From an uncultured Lachnospiraceae bacterium (GTDB taxonomy: Bacteria > Bacillota > Clostridia > Lachnospirales > Lachnospiraceae), in contig CAMWFQ010000010.1 of NCBI GenBank assembly GCA_947173495.1, positions 106,194-170,193 of the forward strand: 64,000 bases of DNA. The letters run 5' to 3'. The notes beneath the pieces were generated by a model, which was given only the letters and a program-made list of their open reading frames with translations, made no database searches and was not told where the DNA came from. Position numbers and translations under genes: made by a program. Of the stretch, positions 18,160 through 26,681 are shown piece by piece (the stretch's first letter is position 1; each line of letters starts with the position of its first letter).

Positions 18160-19212
18160 TTACTTTTCAAAAAGCTTTTTCAGCTCTTCCTCCTTCAGCT
18201 TTGAACCGATCACACAGAATTTTCCGGTCACATCCGCTCTGCCCTCACGCACATTTGTCTCACCTGGCACATAGTCAAAATAAATCCATCCGCCCTCTGT
18301 TCCGGGCACCATTCCCTTGGCGCGAAGCACAAATCCATATTGACTTTCCTTCTCCAGTTCCTCCAGAATATGGGAGATCTCGTCCTTGCTATAGGATGTG
18401 GGCGTCTCCATCCCCCAACTGGTAAAGACCTCGTCTGCATGATGATGGTGGTGATGCTCATGTCCCTCTTCCTCATCATGGTGGTGATGGCCATGCTCCC
18501 CTTCCTCATGGTGATGAGAACAGCCGCACTCTTCTTCATGATGATGGTGATGATGATGCTCATCCTCCTCGTCTCTGCGGGCCATGATCTCCGCCATCAT
18601 CTCCACTTCCAGGTCCTTGGCGCCCTCAATGGTCTCAAGGATGTCCTTCCCATCCAGCTCCTCCCAGGGCGTTGTGATGATCGTTGCCCTCTCATTATGC
18701 TCTCTGATCAGGGCAATGCACTGATTCAGCTTTTCCTCCGAAATATTTCCGGTTCGGCTCAGAACAATGGTCCCTGCATGGGCGATCTGATTGATAAAAA
18801 ACTCACCGAAATTCTTAATGTACATTCTGCATTTGGCGGCGTCCACCACGGCGACGGCACTGTTTAACGCAACCTCTCTTGTATCGATGACATCCTGCAC
18901 CGCCTTCATGACATCCGACAGCTTTCCCACTCCCGAAGGTTCTATCAGGATCCTCTCCGGCTCATAGGTATGCATGACCTCCTTCAGAGATGTTCCGAAA
19001 TCTCCAACCAGAGAACAGCAGATACATCCTGAATTCATCTCCCTGATCTCAATGCCGGCTTCCTTCAAAAATCCTCCATCAATGCCGATCTCTCCGAATT
19101 CGTTTTCGATCAGCACCACTTTTGTGTCGCCCAGGGCTTCCGCCAGCAACTTTTTGATCAGCGTCGTTTTACCCGCACCTAAAAAGCCCGAAATAATATC
19201 GATCTTTGTCAT
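18160..19212 (-). CDS. CobW/COG0523 family GTPase with long His-rich loop, putative zinc chaperone
   Basis: The 350-residue protein has a full set of COG0523 features: Walker A GFLGAGKTT, ENEFGEIGIDG, and the metal motif NSGCICCSLVGDF near residue 65. LIEPSGVGKL follows, and then the CobW C-terminal domain. Between them lies a striking insert with about thirty His in some 50 residues, plus Asp/Glu and GCS, typical of zinc- or nickel-storing metallochaperones. Such GTPases deliver metal to client enzymes under limitation. It is the first gene of a five-gene run with a strong promoter at 19293-19321. The Met/His-rich opposite-strand frame over the insert is a shadow. Confidence 0.9.
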   Translation of the reverse strand: MTKIDIISGFLGAGKTTLIKKLLAEALGDTKVVLIENEFGEIGIDGGFLKEAGIEIREMNSGCICCSLVGDFGTSLKEVMHTYEPERILIEPSGVGKLSDVMKAVQDVIDTREVALNSAVAVVDAAKCRMYIKNFGEFFINQIAHAGTIVLSRTGNISEEKLNQCIALIREHNERATIITTPWEELDGKDILETIEGAKDLEVEMMAEIMARRDEEDEHHHHHHHEEECGCSHHHEEGEHGHHHHDEEEGHEHHHHHHADEVFTSWGMETPTSYSKDEISHILEELEKESQYGFVLRAKGMVPGTEGGWIYFDYVPGETNVREGRADVTGKFCVIGSKLKEEELKKLFEK

Positions 19213-19292
19213 TATAATTCCTTCTTTCTCTCTAAAATTCGATCTAACATAATGAACTGCCCAGGATCCGAAGGGATCCCTGTCACCGTACT

Positions 19293-19321
19293 ATTATAAT
19301 GATTCATTCTCCGGAAGTCAA
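19293..19321 (-). promoter_or_regulatory. Promoter of the CobW-CobW-CmpB-ogt-nfo run
   Basis: The minus strand reads TTGACT, 17 bp, TATAAT. The leader between it and the start codon contains a small GGATCC-CTTC-GGATCC hairpin. No clear Zur or NikR palindrome was recognised. Confidence 0.75.
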
Positions 19322-19367
19322 ACGGGAAAAAAGCGGTTCCGCCTGCAGAAAAAACGGTTGTGCCGCA

Positions 19368-21728
19368 TCATGCAATCCCCAGCGCCAGGCCGATCAGACG
19401 GACAATGAAAGCCGCCATCCAGGCGATCACACATTGTCCCGCCACTACGCCCACTGCCCATTTTGCTCCCAGCTCTCTTTTCACTGACGCAACAGCCGCC
19501 ACGCAGGGCGTATAAAGAAGACAGAATACCAGAAGGACTGCCGCGGTAAGAGGCGTAAGCACCTGATGCAGCGCGCCTGCCTCCCCGAAAAGCACCGACA
19601 GCGTCGCAACCACGCTTTCTTTTGCCATAAATCCCGTAATCAGCGCTGTGGAGATACGCCAGTCTCCAAGCCCTAAAGGAGCAAGAAGAGGCGCGATAAG
19701 CCCTGCCGCTTTTGCCAGCATACTGGCATGGGAATCCTGCACAATATTCAGGCCGAAATCAAATGTCTGCAGGAACCAGATAATAATCGTTGCAATAAAG
19801 ATGACGGTGAAAGCCCTCTGCAGGAAGTCTTTTGCCTTGTCCCAGAGAAGATGTCCCACATTTTTGGCGCCCGGCATCCGGTAATTGGGCAGTTCCATGA
19901 CAAAGGGAACTGCCTCCCCTTTAAATACCGTTCCTTTCATTAGAAGAGCCATCACCACCCCCAGGATTATACCGAGCAGATACAGTGTGATCATGATCAC
20001 CGCCCCGTGTCCCGGAAAAAAGATCGCCGTAAAAAAACCGTAAATCGGAACCTTGGCCGAACAGCTCATAAACGGGGTCAGCAGGATCGTCATCTTCCGG
20101 TCCCGCTCAGAGGGAAGGGTCCTGGTTGCCATAACGCCCGGAACCGTACAGCCGAAGCCAACCAGCATGGGCACGATGCTTCTGCCTGATAATCCGATTT
20201 TTCGAAGGAGCTTATCCATCACAAAGGCTACCCTGGCAATATAGCCGCTGTCTTCCATAAGAGAAAGGAAGAAAAACAGCGTTACGATCACCGGGAGAAA
20301 GCTGAGCACACTTCCCACCCCATTGAAAATGCCATCAACGACCAGCGACCGGAGCACTTCATTGACATCCGCCGCCCTGAAAAGATTCTCCACTCCTGCA
20401 CAAAGCCAGGAAACGCCCAGTTCCAGAAGTCCCTGAAGCCACGCTCCGATCACGTTGAAGGTCAGCCAGAATACGATCCCCATAATTCCCACGAAGCAGG
20501 GGATCGCCGTATATTTTCCCGTCAGAATCCTGTCAATCCTGGCGCTTCTGGCATGCTCCTTACTCTCCTTCGGTTTGACTACCGTAGTCTCGCATATCTC
20601 GCGGATAAAGGAAAACCGCATATCGGCAACGGCGGCGGCACGATCCATTCCGCTTTCCTTTTCCATCTGCGTGATGATATGCTCCAGCATTTCCTTCTCA
20701 TTCTGATCCAGCGCCAGCGCATCACAGATCCTCTGATCTCCCTCTGCAAGCTTCCCCGCGGCAAAACGCACCGGGATCTGCGCCTGCTGTGCATGATCCT
20801 CGATCAGATGCATAATGGCATGGAGACATCTGTGCACAGCTCCTCCGTTTTTGTCCTCTTTACAGAAATCAATCCGCCCCGGACGCTCCTGATATTTGGC
20901 CACATGGAGCGCATGGCTGACCAGCTCGTCGATTCCTTCATTCTTTGCCGCGGAAACCGGAACCACCGGAATTCCCAGCATATCTTCCATCTCATTGATA
21001 CGGATGGATCCTCCGTTTCCCCGGACCTCATCCATCATATTCAGCGCAAGTACCATGGGAATGTCCAGCTCCATAAGCTGCATGGTCAGGTACAGATTTC
21101 TTTCCATATTAGATGCGTCTACAATATTGATGATTCCCCTGAGATGCTCATTTAAGACAAATTCTCTTGTTACAATTTCTTCACTGGAATAAGGAGACAT
21201 GGAATAAATCCCCGGCAGATCCGTAATCAATGTATTTCCATGCCCTTTAATCACGCCATCCTTCCTGTCGACCGTGACGCCGGGAAAATTTCCCACATGC
21301 TGATTAGATCCTGTCAGCTGGTTAAAAAGAGTGGTTTTACCGCAGTTCTGATTGCCTGCCAGCGCGAAAGTCAGGATTTCATCATCCGAAAGCGGATTCT
21401 CCGTAGCCTTTACGTGGTATTTTCCGCCCTCTCCCAGTCCCGGATGCTCCATCCGTTTCCTGTCTTTCTTTTTATCCTCTCCGACAGCTTTCAATTCGGC
21501 GTCACGTACCTTTTCTATATCAATTTTTTCCGCATCGGCAAGACGCAGCGTCAGCTCATACCCATGAATCATAAATTCCATAGGGTCCCCCAGCGGCGCG
21601 TACTTTACCAGTACGATATCTGTTCCGGGAATCACTCCCATATCCAGAAAATGCTGCCGCAGTGCGCCTTCGCCTCCCACGGTAGTGATAGTAGCTTTCT
21701 TTCCCACAGGTAATTCTCTCAGTGTCAT
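19368..21728 (-). CDS. feoB: FeoA-FeoB fusion, ferrous iron transporter
   Basis: FeoB imports Fe(II) across the membrane. This 786-residue protein carries an N-terminal FeoA SH3-like domain (about residues 1-75, opening MTLRELPVGKKATITTVGG with the DMGVIPGT motif) joined by a charged linker to FeoB. The G domain has GNQNCGKTTLFNQLTG near residue 128, TDLPGIYSMSPYS and NMMDEV. The membrane part has the two Gate regions (PMLVGFGCTVPGVMATRT and CLLYTPCVAAVAS) with their conserved Cys. The fusion removes the need for a separate feoA. The start has AAAGGAG at good spacing. A long hairpin lies 60 bp upstream; no clear Fur box was recognised. Confidence 0.95.
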   Translation of the reverse strand: MTLRELPVGKKATITTVGGEGALRQHFLDMGVIPGTDIVLVKYAPLGDPMEFMIHGYELTLRLADAEKIDIEKVRDAELKAVGEDKKKDRKRMEHPGLGEGGKYHVKATENPLSDDEILTFALAGNQNCGKTTLFNQLTGSNQHVGNFPGVTVDRKDGVIKGHGNTLITDLPGIYSMSPYSSEEIVTREFVLNEHLRGIINIVDASNMERNLYLTMQLMELDIPMVLALNMMDEVRGNGGSIRINEMEDMLGIPVVPVSAAKNEGIDELVSHALHVAKYQERPGRIDFCKEDKNGGAVHRCLHAIMHLIEDHAQQAQIPVRFAAGKLAEGDQRICDALALDQNEKEMLEHIITQMEKESGMDRAAAVADMRFSFIREICETTVVKPKESKEHARSARIDRILTGKYTAIPCFVGIMGIVFWLTFNVIGAWLQGLLELGVSWLCAGVENLFRAADVNEVLRSLVVDGIFNGVGSVLSFLPVIVTLFFFLSLMEDSGYIARVAFVMDKLLRKIGLSGRSIVPMLVGFGCTVPGVMATRTLPSERDRKMTILLTPFMSCSAKVPIYGFFTAIFFPGHGAVIMITLYLLGIILGVVMALLMKGTVFKGEAVPFVMELPNYRMPGAKNVGHLLWDKAKDFLQRAFTVIFIATIIIWFLQTFDFGLNIVQDSHASMLAKAAGLIAPLLAPLGLGDWRISTALITGFMAKESVVATLSVLFGEAGALHQVLTPLTAAVLLVFCLLYTPCVAAVASVKRELGAKWAVGVVAGQCVIAWMAAFIVRLIGLALGIA

Positions 21729-21787
21729 TCTTCCAGTCTCCTTTATCTTTCGATCGGACCGGGAATATACCGTCCCCGCCCGTCACA

Positions 21788-21854
21788 CAGAGAACTCCTC
21801 AGAATGATCTTCTGCAAAATTATTTTCTGCAGAAGATCATTCTGAGGTTCTCTG
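21788..21854. repeat. Long inverted repeat between rhaM and feoAB
   Basis: A 29-base arm (21788-21816) pairs with a 27-base arm (21828-21854), perfect except for a two-base bulge, around an 11-base AT loop. It is not followed by a T-run on the strand of either gene, so it is not a standard terminator. It could protect or process a shared transcript, or be the relic of a small mobile element. Confidence 0.75.
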
Positions 21855-21867
21855 TTCATCCTTCAGA

Positions 21868-22179
21868 TCAATCCAGATGGAATACCGGATGCAGATCTAT
21901 GGATACCGGGCTGTTGTCCGGATTCGTCTCCATAATATCCGCCATATAATCCCACCATTTCCGGTTGATCTCCGTGTCCGCCCCGGCATTCCAGAGAGCC
22001 TCATCCTCAATTTCAATGTAGCCGAACAGTGTCAGCGTTTCCCTGTCAAGAAAAATAGAATAATTTTTTCCTCCGTGCTCATGAATCATGTCCTTCATCT
22101 CCGGCCAGAGCAAATTATGTCTTTTTTCATACTCGGCTTCCATTCCCGGGTACAGCTTCATTTTAAATCCTTTGATCAT
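21868..22179 (-). CDS. rhaM: L-rhamnose mutarotase
   Basis: The enzyme interconverts alpha and beta anomers of L-rhamnose. The 103-residue protein matches the family: KLYPGMEAEYEKRHNLLWPEM near the start (His of the active site), then YSIFLDRETLTLFGYIEI, and the family's WWDYMADIM and HPVFHLD end. It has its own promoter (22218-22246) and AGGAGG 5-6 bases upstream. No other rhamnose genes are in the window, so it is an isolated copy; related mutarotases act on other 6-deoxy sugars. Confidence 0.9.
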   Translation of the reverse strand: MIKGFKMKLYPGMEAEYEKRHNLLWPEMKDMIHEHGGKNYSIFLDRETLTLFGYIEIEDEALWNAGADTEINRKWWDYMADIMETNPDNSPVSIDLHPVFHLD

Positions 22180-22217
22180 TTTTTACCTCCTGTCTCACAA
22201 TTCATTTTTCTTAGTTT

Positions 22218-22246
22218 ATTGTATAAATTTTGCACTCGATATTCAA
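22218..22246 (-). promoter_or_regulatory. Promoter of rhaM
   Basis: The minus strand reads TTGAAT, 17 bp, TACAAT, placed about 38 bases before the start codon. Confidence 0.6.
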
Positions 22247-22348
22247 TAGCAAATCGTTTTAAGTTTGTACCGCCTGTTTGAGAATTCTATTGTCCTTCCT
22301 GGCGCCATTACCGTTAGCTTATATTGACATTGGCCATAAAAGTAACTT

Positions 22349-23548
22349 TCATCTCCGCTCTTTCCCTCTGCCAATATAGATCTTCAGTCCGGTCAAAAGA
22401 ATCAGATCAATCACCACCACAACGGCAACGGTTCCCATACCGGAAATAATGCCCGCCTGTTCCGCTATTTTCCCAATCACGACAGGCATGATAATAGATC
22501 CCAAGCTTGCCATAGTAAGCATGTAACTCCAGGCCAGACGATATTTTTGAATCAGAAATCCCGCAAAGGAAACTGTGGTGGGATAGATTCCCGCCATGCT
22601 GAAGCCGAATCCCATAATGCCGGCCGCGATCATTCCCGTGCTTCTCCCAAACAAAAGAAGCAGGAAAAACAGCACAAATCCGCTTCCCATAGCGATCAGA
22701 AGATTTTCTTTTTTCACCTTTGTAGAGAGCCATGCGGCCGTAAGTCTCCCTGCCAGGATCATCAGCCATTGCATACTGGCCATGATCTGCGCCAGAGATT
22801 CGTTTAAAAGCCCGGAATCTTTGAAATAGGTAACCAGCCATCCAATCACGCCCTGCTCCGCACACAGATAAAAGAAAAGAATTGCCGTACACAGCCAGAA
22901 CAGCGGTTCCCTGAAAAATAAATACGCTCCTTTTTTGCTTTCAGCCTCGTTTTCCTTTCCGGCTCCTGCAGAAGTCGCCTCCCCGTTCGGCATCATAGCA
23001 TACAGCAGCAACGTCATAATGCCCGTCGCCAGCATAAAGTACAGGGCATAAATCCAGTACCCGGTATGCGCGGATGTAAGCAGTGTAAACAAAAGCGGAA
23101 ACAAAAATGCTCCCACAGAAAACATGGCATGAAGAAGGTTTAAAGCCCATGCCTTTCCCGGCGCCAGGTTGTTGATGGTGGTGTTGTTAAAATTGCTGGC
23201 AGCGCCTCTGGCCAGCCCCGTCATAAAAAAGGCTGCTGCCAGCATGATCCTGCCTCCTCCAAAAATCAGCAGAAGATAGGCTATGGAAAAGAAGCTCTCA
23301 AAGATCAGAATGCTTCTCTTTCTTCCAATCTTTACCGCCAGAATGCCCGCCAGAAAACTGGAAGCCAGATTTCCCACCGAATGCAGGCTGACCAGGATTC
23401 CGCCAAAAACATAGTCAATTCCCTTCGCTTCCCTGATATATGGCAGCAAAGAACCAATGGATAAAGCCAGCATTCCGTTAACCAGAAATGCACCATAGGT
23501 GAGAAAAAACTGTCGCTTCTTTTCCCCTGTATTAATCTCCTCAAACAT
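22349..23548 (-). CDS. MFS transporter
   Basis: The 399-residue protein has twelve predicted membrane segments. The MFS motif A-like loop is AVKIGRKRSILIFE, between segments 2 and 3. The N-terminus reads MFEEINTGEKKRQFFLTYGA. I chose ATG 23546-23548 because it has GGTGAGGG just upstream; a start 11 codons earlier has no ribosome site. The pattern (LARGAASNFNNTTINNLAPG near residue 125) resembles sugar or metabolite carriers of the FucP/YfkF type, but the substrate cannot be read. It lies 50 bp downstream of a GHKL kinase gene in the same direction, so it may be read through from that operon. Confidence 0.85.
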   Translation of the reverse strand: MFEEINTGEKKRQFFLTYGAFLVNGMLALSIGSLLPYIREAKGIDYVFGGILVSLHSVGNLASSFLAGILAVKIGRKRSILIFESFFSIAYLLLIFGGGRIMLAAAFFMTGLARGAASNFNNTTINNLAPGKAWALNLLHAMFSVGAFLFPLLFTLLTSAHTGYWIYALYFMLATGIMTLLLYAMMPNGEATSAGAGKENEAESKKGAYLFFREPLFWLCTAILFFYLCAEQGVIGWLVTYFKDSGLLNESLAQIMASMQWLMILAGRLTAAWLSTKVKKENLLIAMGSGFVLFFLLLLFGRSTGMIAAGIMGFGFSMAGIYPTTVSFAGFLIQKYRLAWSYMLTMASLGSIIMPVVIGKIAEQAGIISGMGTVAVVVVIDLILLTGLKIYIGRGKERR

Positions 23549-23598
23549 AACCCTCACCGTTTTCCTTTCATACAAATACACGCCCCTCAGATTCTTTT

Positions 23599-24936
23599 CT
23601 AATCCTTGTCCCGGCGATTCAGAGGCAGATAAAAAAACAGGGTAAACTTCTCTTCCTGCTGCCGGATCTCCATATTTCCTCCGTATTTCTTAACAGCCTC
23701 CTGAATGCTTCGCAGACCAAAGCCATGATGAAGCGTATCCTTCTTGGTAGTCTTCAGCAATCCTCCCGTTCTCTTTCGTCCTGGTCCGCCAATCTCTCCG
23801 GCCGGCTTCTCATCCACGTTCTCCGGCACACGATTCTTCGGAAGAGAATTGCTGATGCTTACAGCCAGAACGCCCTTTCCCGCCTTTGCATCCAGGGAAA
23901 CTTCCCGCAAAGCGGGCTCGGCTCCCATACACCCCTCTGCTGCATTATCCAGCGCATTGGCAAAAATAGCGCAGAGATCCGCCTTCTCAAAGGAAAGCTC
24001 CTCCGGAATATCCGCCTTCACATGGAACCCGATCCCTTTCTTGCGCATCATTCCTTCTTTGGCGGAGAGCACTGCATTGATGGTGCTGTCCCCGCAGTAG
24101 TTCAGTACCCTTACAAACGCCGGATTGTCCATCATCCCCTCGATATAAGTGTTTTTCTCCTGGTCAGGCAGTGCCAGCAAAATCTGCAGATGATTCGTCA
24201 GGTCATGGCGAAGTCTTCTGATCTCGAACTGCTGCTCTTCCATAGAATCATAATAACTCCTGTTACAGAGAGCAAGAAAGCTTTCCCTCTCCAGTCTCTG
24301 CTGCTTTTCCAGAACCGACAGCGCCCACAGAAGCGTTCCAAAGGAAAAGATCACGATCAGAAACAGCAGGGACTCCGAAAGAATATTGGCACTGACCCTC
24401 ATGAAAGGGCTTCGCAATACCAGAAGTGAAAGCAGAATCCCCAGAGGCGGCATGTTCAGAAACAACATCAGACGCCAGTAAGGGGAAGAAAGCTCAAAAT
24501 CTTTCTCCCATTTTCCGGACCGGATTCCCAAAAGCAAAATCAACGCAAACAGAAAACGGCCTCCGGGATAGATTCCGTCCGGTATTTCTCCTTCCGCATA
24601 AAGGTAAAACAAGTAGCCGATGCATACGTCAAAGAACCCGTTGAAAGCGGACAGGATGCTGACAAACATCAGTCCCATCGTCATTTTTTTCAGGTTGCTC
24701 CCCTCACAGCTCACCCGGACGCAAAAAAGGAAAATCACCATACTCGCCGTAAAATTGAACCAGTCTCCCACATAAATGATCATCATACTGCTGACATAAC
24801 AGGCGATCAAAACCGCGCCTTTCCAGTACCACCTTTCCTTTATCCGGATCAGGCGGGAAAGTGCCAGTTCAATCAGCACCGCCGCCGACAGCAGAATAGA
24901 CGTCCCCAGAATATCCGCTAAACTGATCATTCTCAT
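23599..24936 (-). CDS. GHKL-domain sensor histidine kinase (AgrC-like)
   Basis: The 445-residue kinase has six or seven membrane segments in its first 225 residues, with little extracellular sequence, as in AgrC/VirS-type sensors. The phospho-acceptor box is FEIRRLRHDLTNHLQILLAL near residue 240. The ATP-binding site follows with ADLCAIFANALDNAAEGCMG and GFGLRSIQEAVKKYGGNMEI. Such kinases sense peptides or membrane stress. It overlaps the response-regulator gene by 4 bp (ATGA-type coupling). The divergent BceAB-like transporter is the likely target and possibly a co-sensor. Confidence 0.9.
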   Translation of the reverse strand: MRMISLADILGTSILLSAAVLIELALSRLIRIKERWYWKGAVLIACYVSSMMIIYVGDWFNFTASMVIFLFCVRVSCEGSNLKKMTMGLMFVSILSAFNGFFDVCIGYLFYLYAEGEIPDGIYPGGRFLFALILLLGIRSGKWEKDFELSSPYWRLMLFLNMPPLGILLSLLVLRSPFMRVSANILSESLLFLIVIFSFGTLLWALSVLEKQQRLERESFLALCNRSYYDSMEEQQFEIRRLRHDLTNHLQILLALPDQEKNTYIEGMMDNPAFVRVLNYCGDSTINAVLSAKEGMMRKKGIGFHVKADIPEELSFEKADLCAIFANALDNAAEGCMGAEPALREVSLDAKAGKGVLAVSISNSLPKNRVPENVDEKPAGEIGGPGRKRTGGLLKTTKKDTLHHGFGLRSIQEAVKKYGGNMEIRQQEEKFTLFFYLPLNRRDKD

Positions 24937-25655
24937 CCTTCCCCCAGCACAGTTCTGGCCAGTTTTACCGAAGCCTTCTCCCGCATGGCTCTGCTCATGG
25001 GAAGTTCAAAACCATCCAACGCAACGCTCCCGTTTCCAATATAGGTGACCTGCTTCGGGTTGACCAGATATCTCTGATGAATCCTCACAAAGCTTCCGCC
25101 CAGCTCCTTTTCCACCTGATCCAGTCTGCCGTAAAAGGAATAGGCCGCCTCCGGCCCTTCCCTTTGGCACACCACCTTTACCTTCCGTTTATCGCTGTAG
25201 AAGCAGAGGATTTGAGACAGCGGCAGTCTGTATGTGCCTTCCCCGTTTTTAAAACAATAGAACCTTTCTCTGTTTTCGCCGATCAGCTCCCGTACTCTCT
25301 TTAGTATTTCCTCTATCCGCTCTTTCTTTGCGGGTTTGATCACATAATCAAGCGCATTTACCCTGTAACCATCAAACACGTAATCGGTATATCCGCTCAC
25401 AAACACAAGACTGATCTCCCGGTCAAACTCTCTGATCTGTCCTGCCGCCTCCATGCCGCTTACATCCGGCATCTCTACGTCCAGAAACAGAAGATCAATC
25501 TCTCCCGGATGCTTTTTCAGCCAGCGCACTGCGCCGCTTCCCGTGGAAAATTCATAGACGATCTGCTCTGTTTCTTCCCGCATAACCTTTTCCAGCTGAA
25601 AGCGCAGCGCATCTCTTGCGCCGGCCTGGTCATCACATATTCCAATACGAAGCAT
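24933..25655 (-). CDS. LytTR-family response regulator (AgrA-like)
   Basis: The 240-residue protein has a receiver domain (LRIGICDDQ at the start, phospho-Asp in LLFLDVEMPDVSGMEAA, then VFVSGYTDYVFDGY and conserved Lys in DYVIKPAKKE). A C-terminal LytTR DNA-binding domain follows (about residues 140-240, with GGSFVRIHQRYLVNPKQV). Reading frames extend further upstream, but ATG 25653-25655 has AAGGAG at good spacing and starts exactly at the receiver domain. It pairs with the GHKL kinase. Candidate LytTR repeats lie directly upstream, between this gene and the divergent ABC operon, so autoregulation and transporter control are likely. Confidence 0.93.
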   Translation of the reverse strand: MLRIGICDDQAGARDALRFQLEKVMREETEQIVYEFSTGSGAVRWLKKHPGEIDLLFLDVEMPDVSGMEAAGQIREFDREISLVFVSGYTDYVFDGYRVNALDYVIKPAKKERIEEILKRVRELIGENRERFYCFKNGEGTYRLPLSQILCFYSDKRKVKVVCQREGPEAAYSFYGRLDQVEKELGGSFVRIHQRYLVNPKQVTYIGNGSVALDGFELPMSRAMREKASVKLARTVLGEG

Positions 25656-25684
25656 TGCTGTTTTCTCCTTTTCAAGCATATCCC

Positions 25685-25770
25685 TTCCAAACTTTACAAA
25701 ATTCCTGCCAAAAATAACATTTCCCGCACACTCTCTGCAAAAAGTTACATCACATCTTCCAAAAATGACG
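25685..25770. promoter_or_regulatory. Four LytTR-like direct repeats, two pairs at 21-bp spacing
   Basis: Related 14-mers start at 25685, 25706, 25736 and 25757: TTCCAAACTTTACA, TGCCAAAAATAACA, TGCAAAAAGTTACA and TTCCAAAAATGACG. Offsets are 21, 30 and 21 bp. LytTR regulators bind 9-bp direct repeats separated by 12-13 bp, which is this spacing. A TATATT (-10-like) at about 25799 with no good -35 follows the last repeat, toward the ABC genes. Confidence 0.7.
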
Positions 25771-25871
25771 CCCCTCATTTCATCTTCTTTTTACCGTGCT
25801 ATATTAACCACAGAAAAGCAATACCCCGGTGGAAGTCTGTACAGAGAACGCCGGAGAGAAAGGAAGGAAAA

Positions 25872-26681
25872 ATGCTTTGTATTAAAAATCTTCAAAAATC
25901 ATATCATACAGGAAATAAATCATACCCTGTCCTGAAAGGCATCGACCTGACAGTTGCCAATGAGGAATTTGTAGCGGTAATGGGGCCCTCCGGATCCGGA
26001 AAGAGCACCTTACTCAACTGCATCTCCTGTTACATCCCCTTTGATGAAGGGATCATCACCCTGGGCGGACAGGAGCTCAAGGGTCTGAAGGCGGATGACA
26101 TGGCGGAGATCCGCAATGAAAAGCTGGGCTTTGTCTTCCAGGATTTCATGCTTCTTGACGGGCTGACCATAAAGGAGAATGTTCTTGTTCCAAGGATTAT
26201 TCAGGGAAAAGCCGATGCGAAAGCCCGGAAAGACGCTGAGGAACTTTTGTCTCTCTTTGGCATCGCTTCCATTGGGGATAAATACCCTGCGGACGTTTCC
26301 GGAGGCGAAAAACAGCGGGCAGCGGTAGCCCGGAGCCTGATCAACCATCCGCTCCTGGTCCTTGCCGACGAGCCTACGGGAAACCTGGACAGCAAATCCA
26401 GCCGCGCTGTCATCCAGGCCTTTGAAGATGCCAGACAGAATCTTGGAGCCACTGTCTTTATGGTGACCCATGACAGCTTTGCCGCTTCTTTCTGCGACCG
26501 GGTGATCCTTTTAAAGGATGGCATGATCTATGATATGCTGGAGTCCGACCACAAAAACCAGGAGCGGCCCGCTGCTTTCCAGAACCGTCTTCTTGACGCT
26601 ATCCGCCGCATGAGCAGTGATGAGACTTTTTCAGCAGAAAAACCAGCAGAAAAAAGCCGGAAAGGGGGAAATGCAAGATGA
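25872..26681 (+). CDS. ABC transporter ATP-binding protein, BceA-like
   Basis: The 269-residue ATPase has Walker A GPSGSGKST near residue 40, signature VSGGEKQRAAVARSL, Walker B LVLADEPTGNLD and the switch VTHDSF. It belongs to the MacB/BceA/LolD class. The ATG at 25872 has AGGAAGG upstream and starts at the expected place; a longer open frame upstream covers the regulatory repeats and is not coding. It overlaps its permease gene by 4 bp. With the LytTR/GHKL pair it forms a likely antimicrobial-peptide detoxification or sensing module. Confidence 0.93.
   Translation: MLCIKNLQKSYHTGNKSYPVLKGIDLTVANEEFVAVMGPSGSGKSTLLNCISCYIPFDEGIITLGGQELKGLKADDMAEIRNEKLGFVFQDFMLLDGLTIKENVLVPRIIQGKADAKARKDAEELLSLFGIASIGDKYPADVSGGEKQRAAVARSLINHPLLVLADEPTGNLDSKSSRAVIQAFEDARQNLGATVFMVTHDSFAASFCDRVILLKDGMIYDMLESDHKNQERPAAFQNRLLDAIRRMSSDETFSAEKPAEKSRKGGNAR

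Noticed and set aside
18340..18867. Met-rich plus-strand frame opposite the His-rich CobW gene
   Set aside because: It is the reverse reading of the His codon run; no start signal.
25509..25871. N-terminal extension of the BceA-like ATPase
   Set aside because: It covers the regulator's start and the operator repeats; the start at 25872 has a ribosome site and the family N-terminus.
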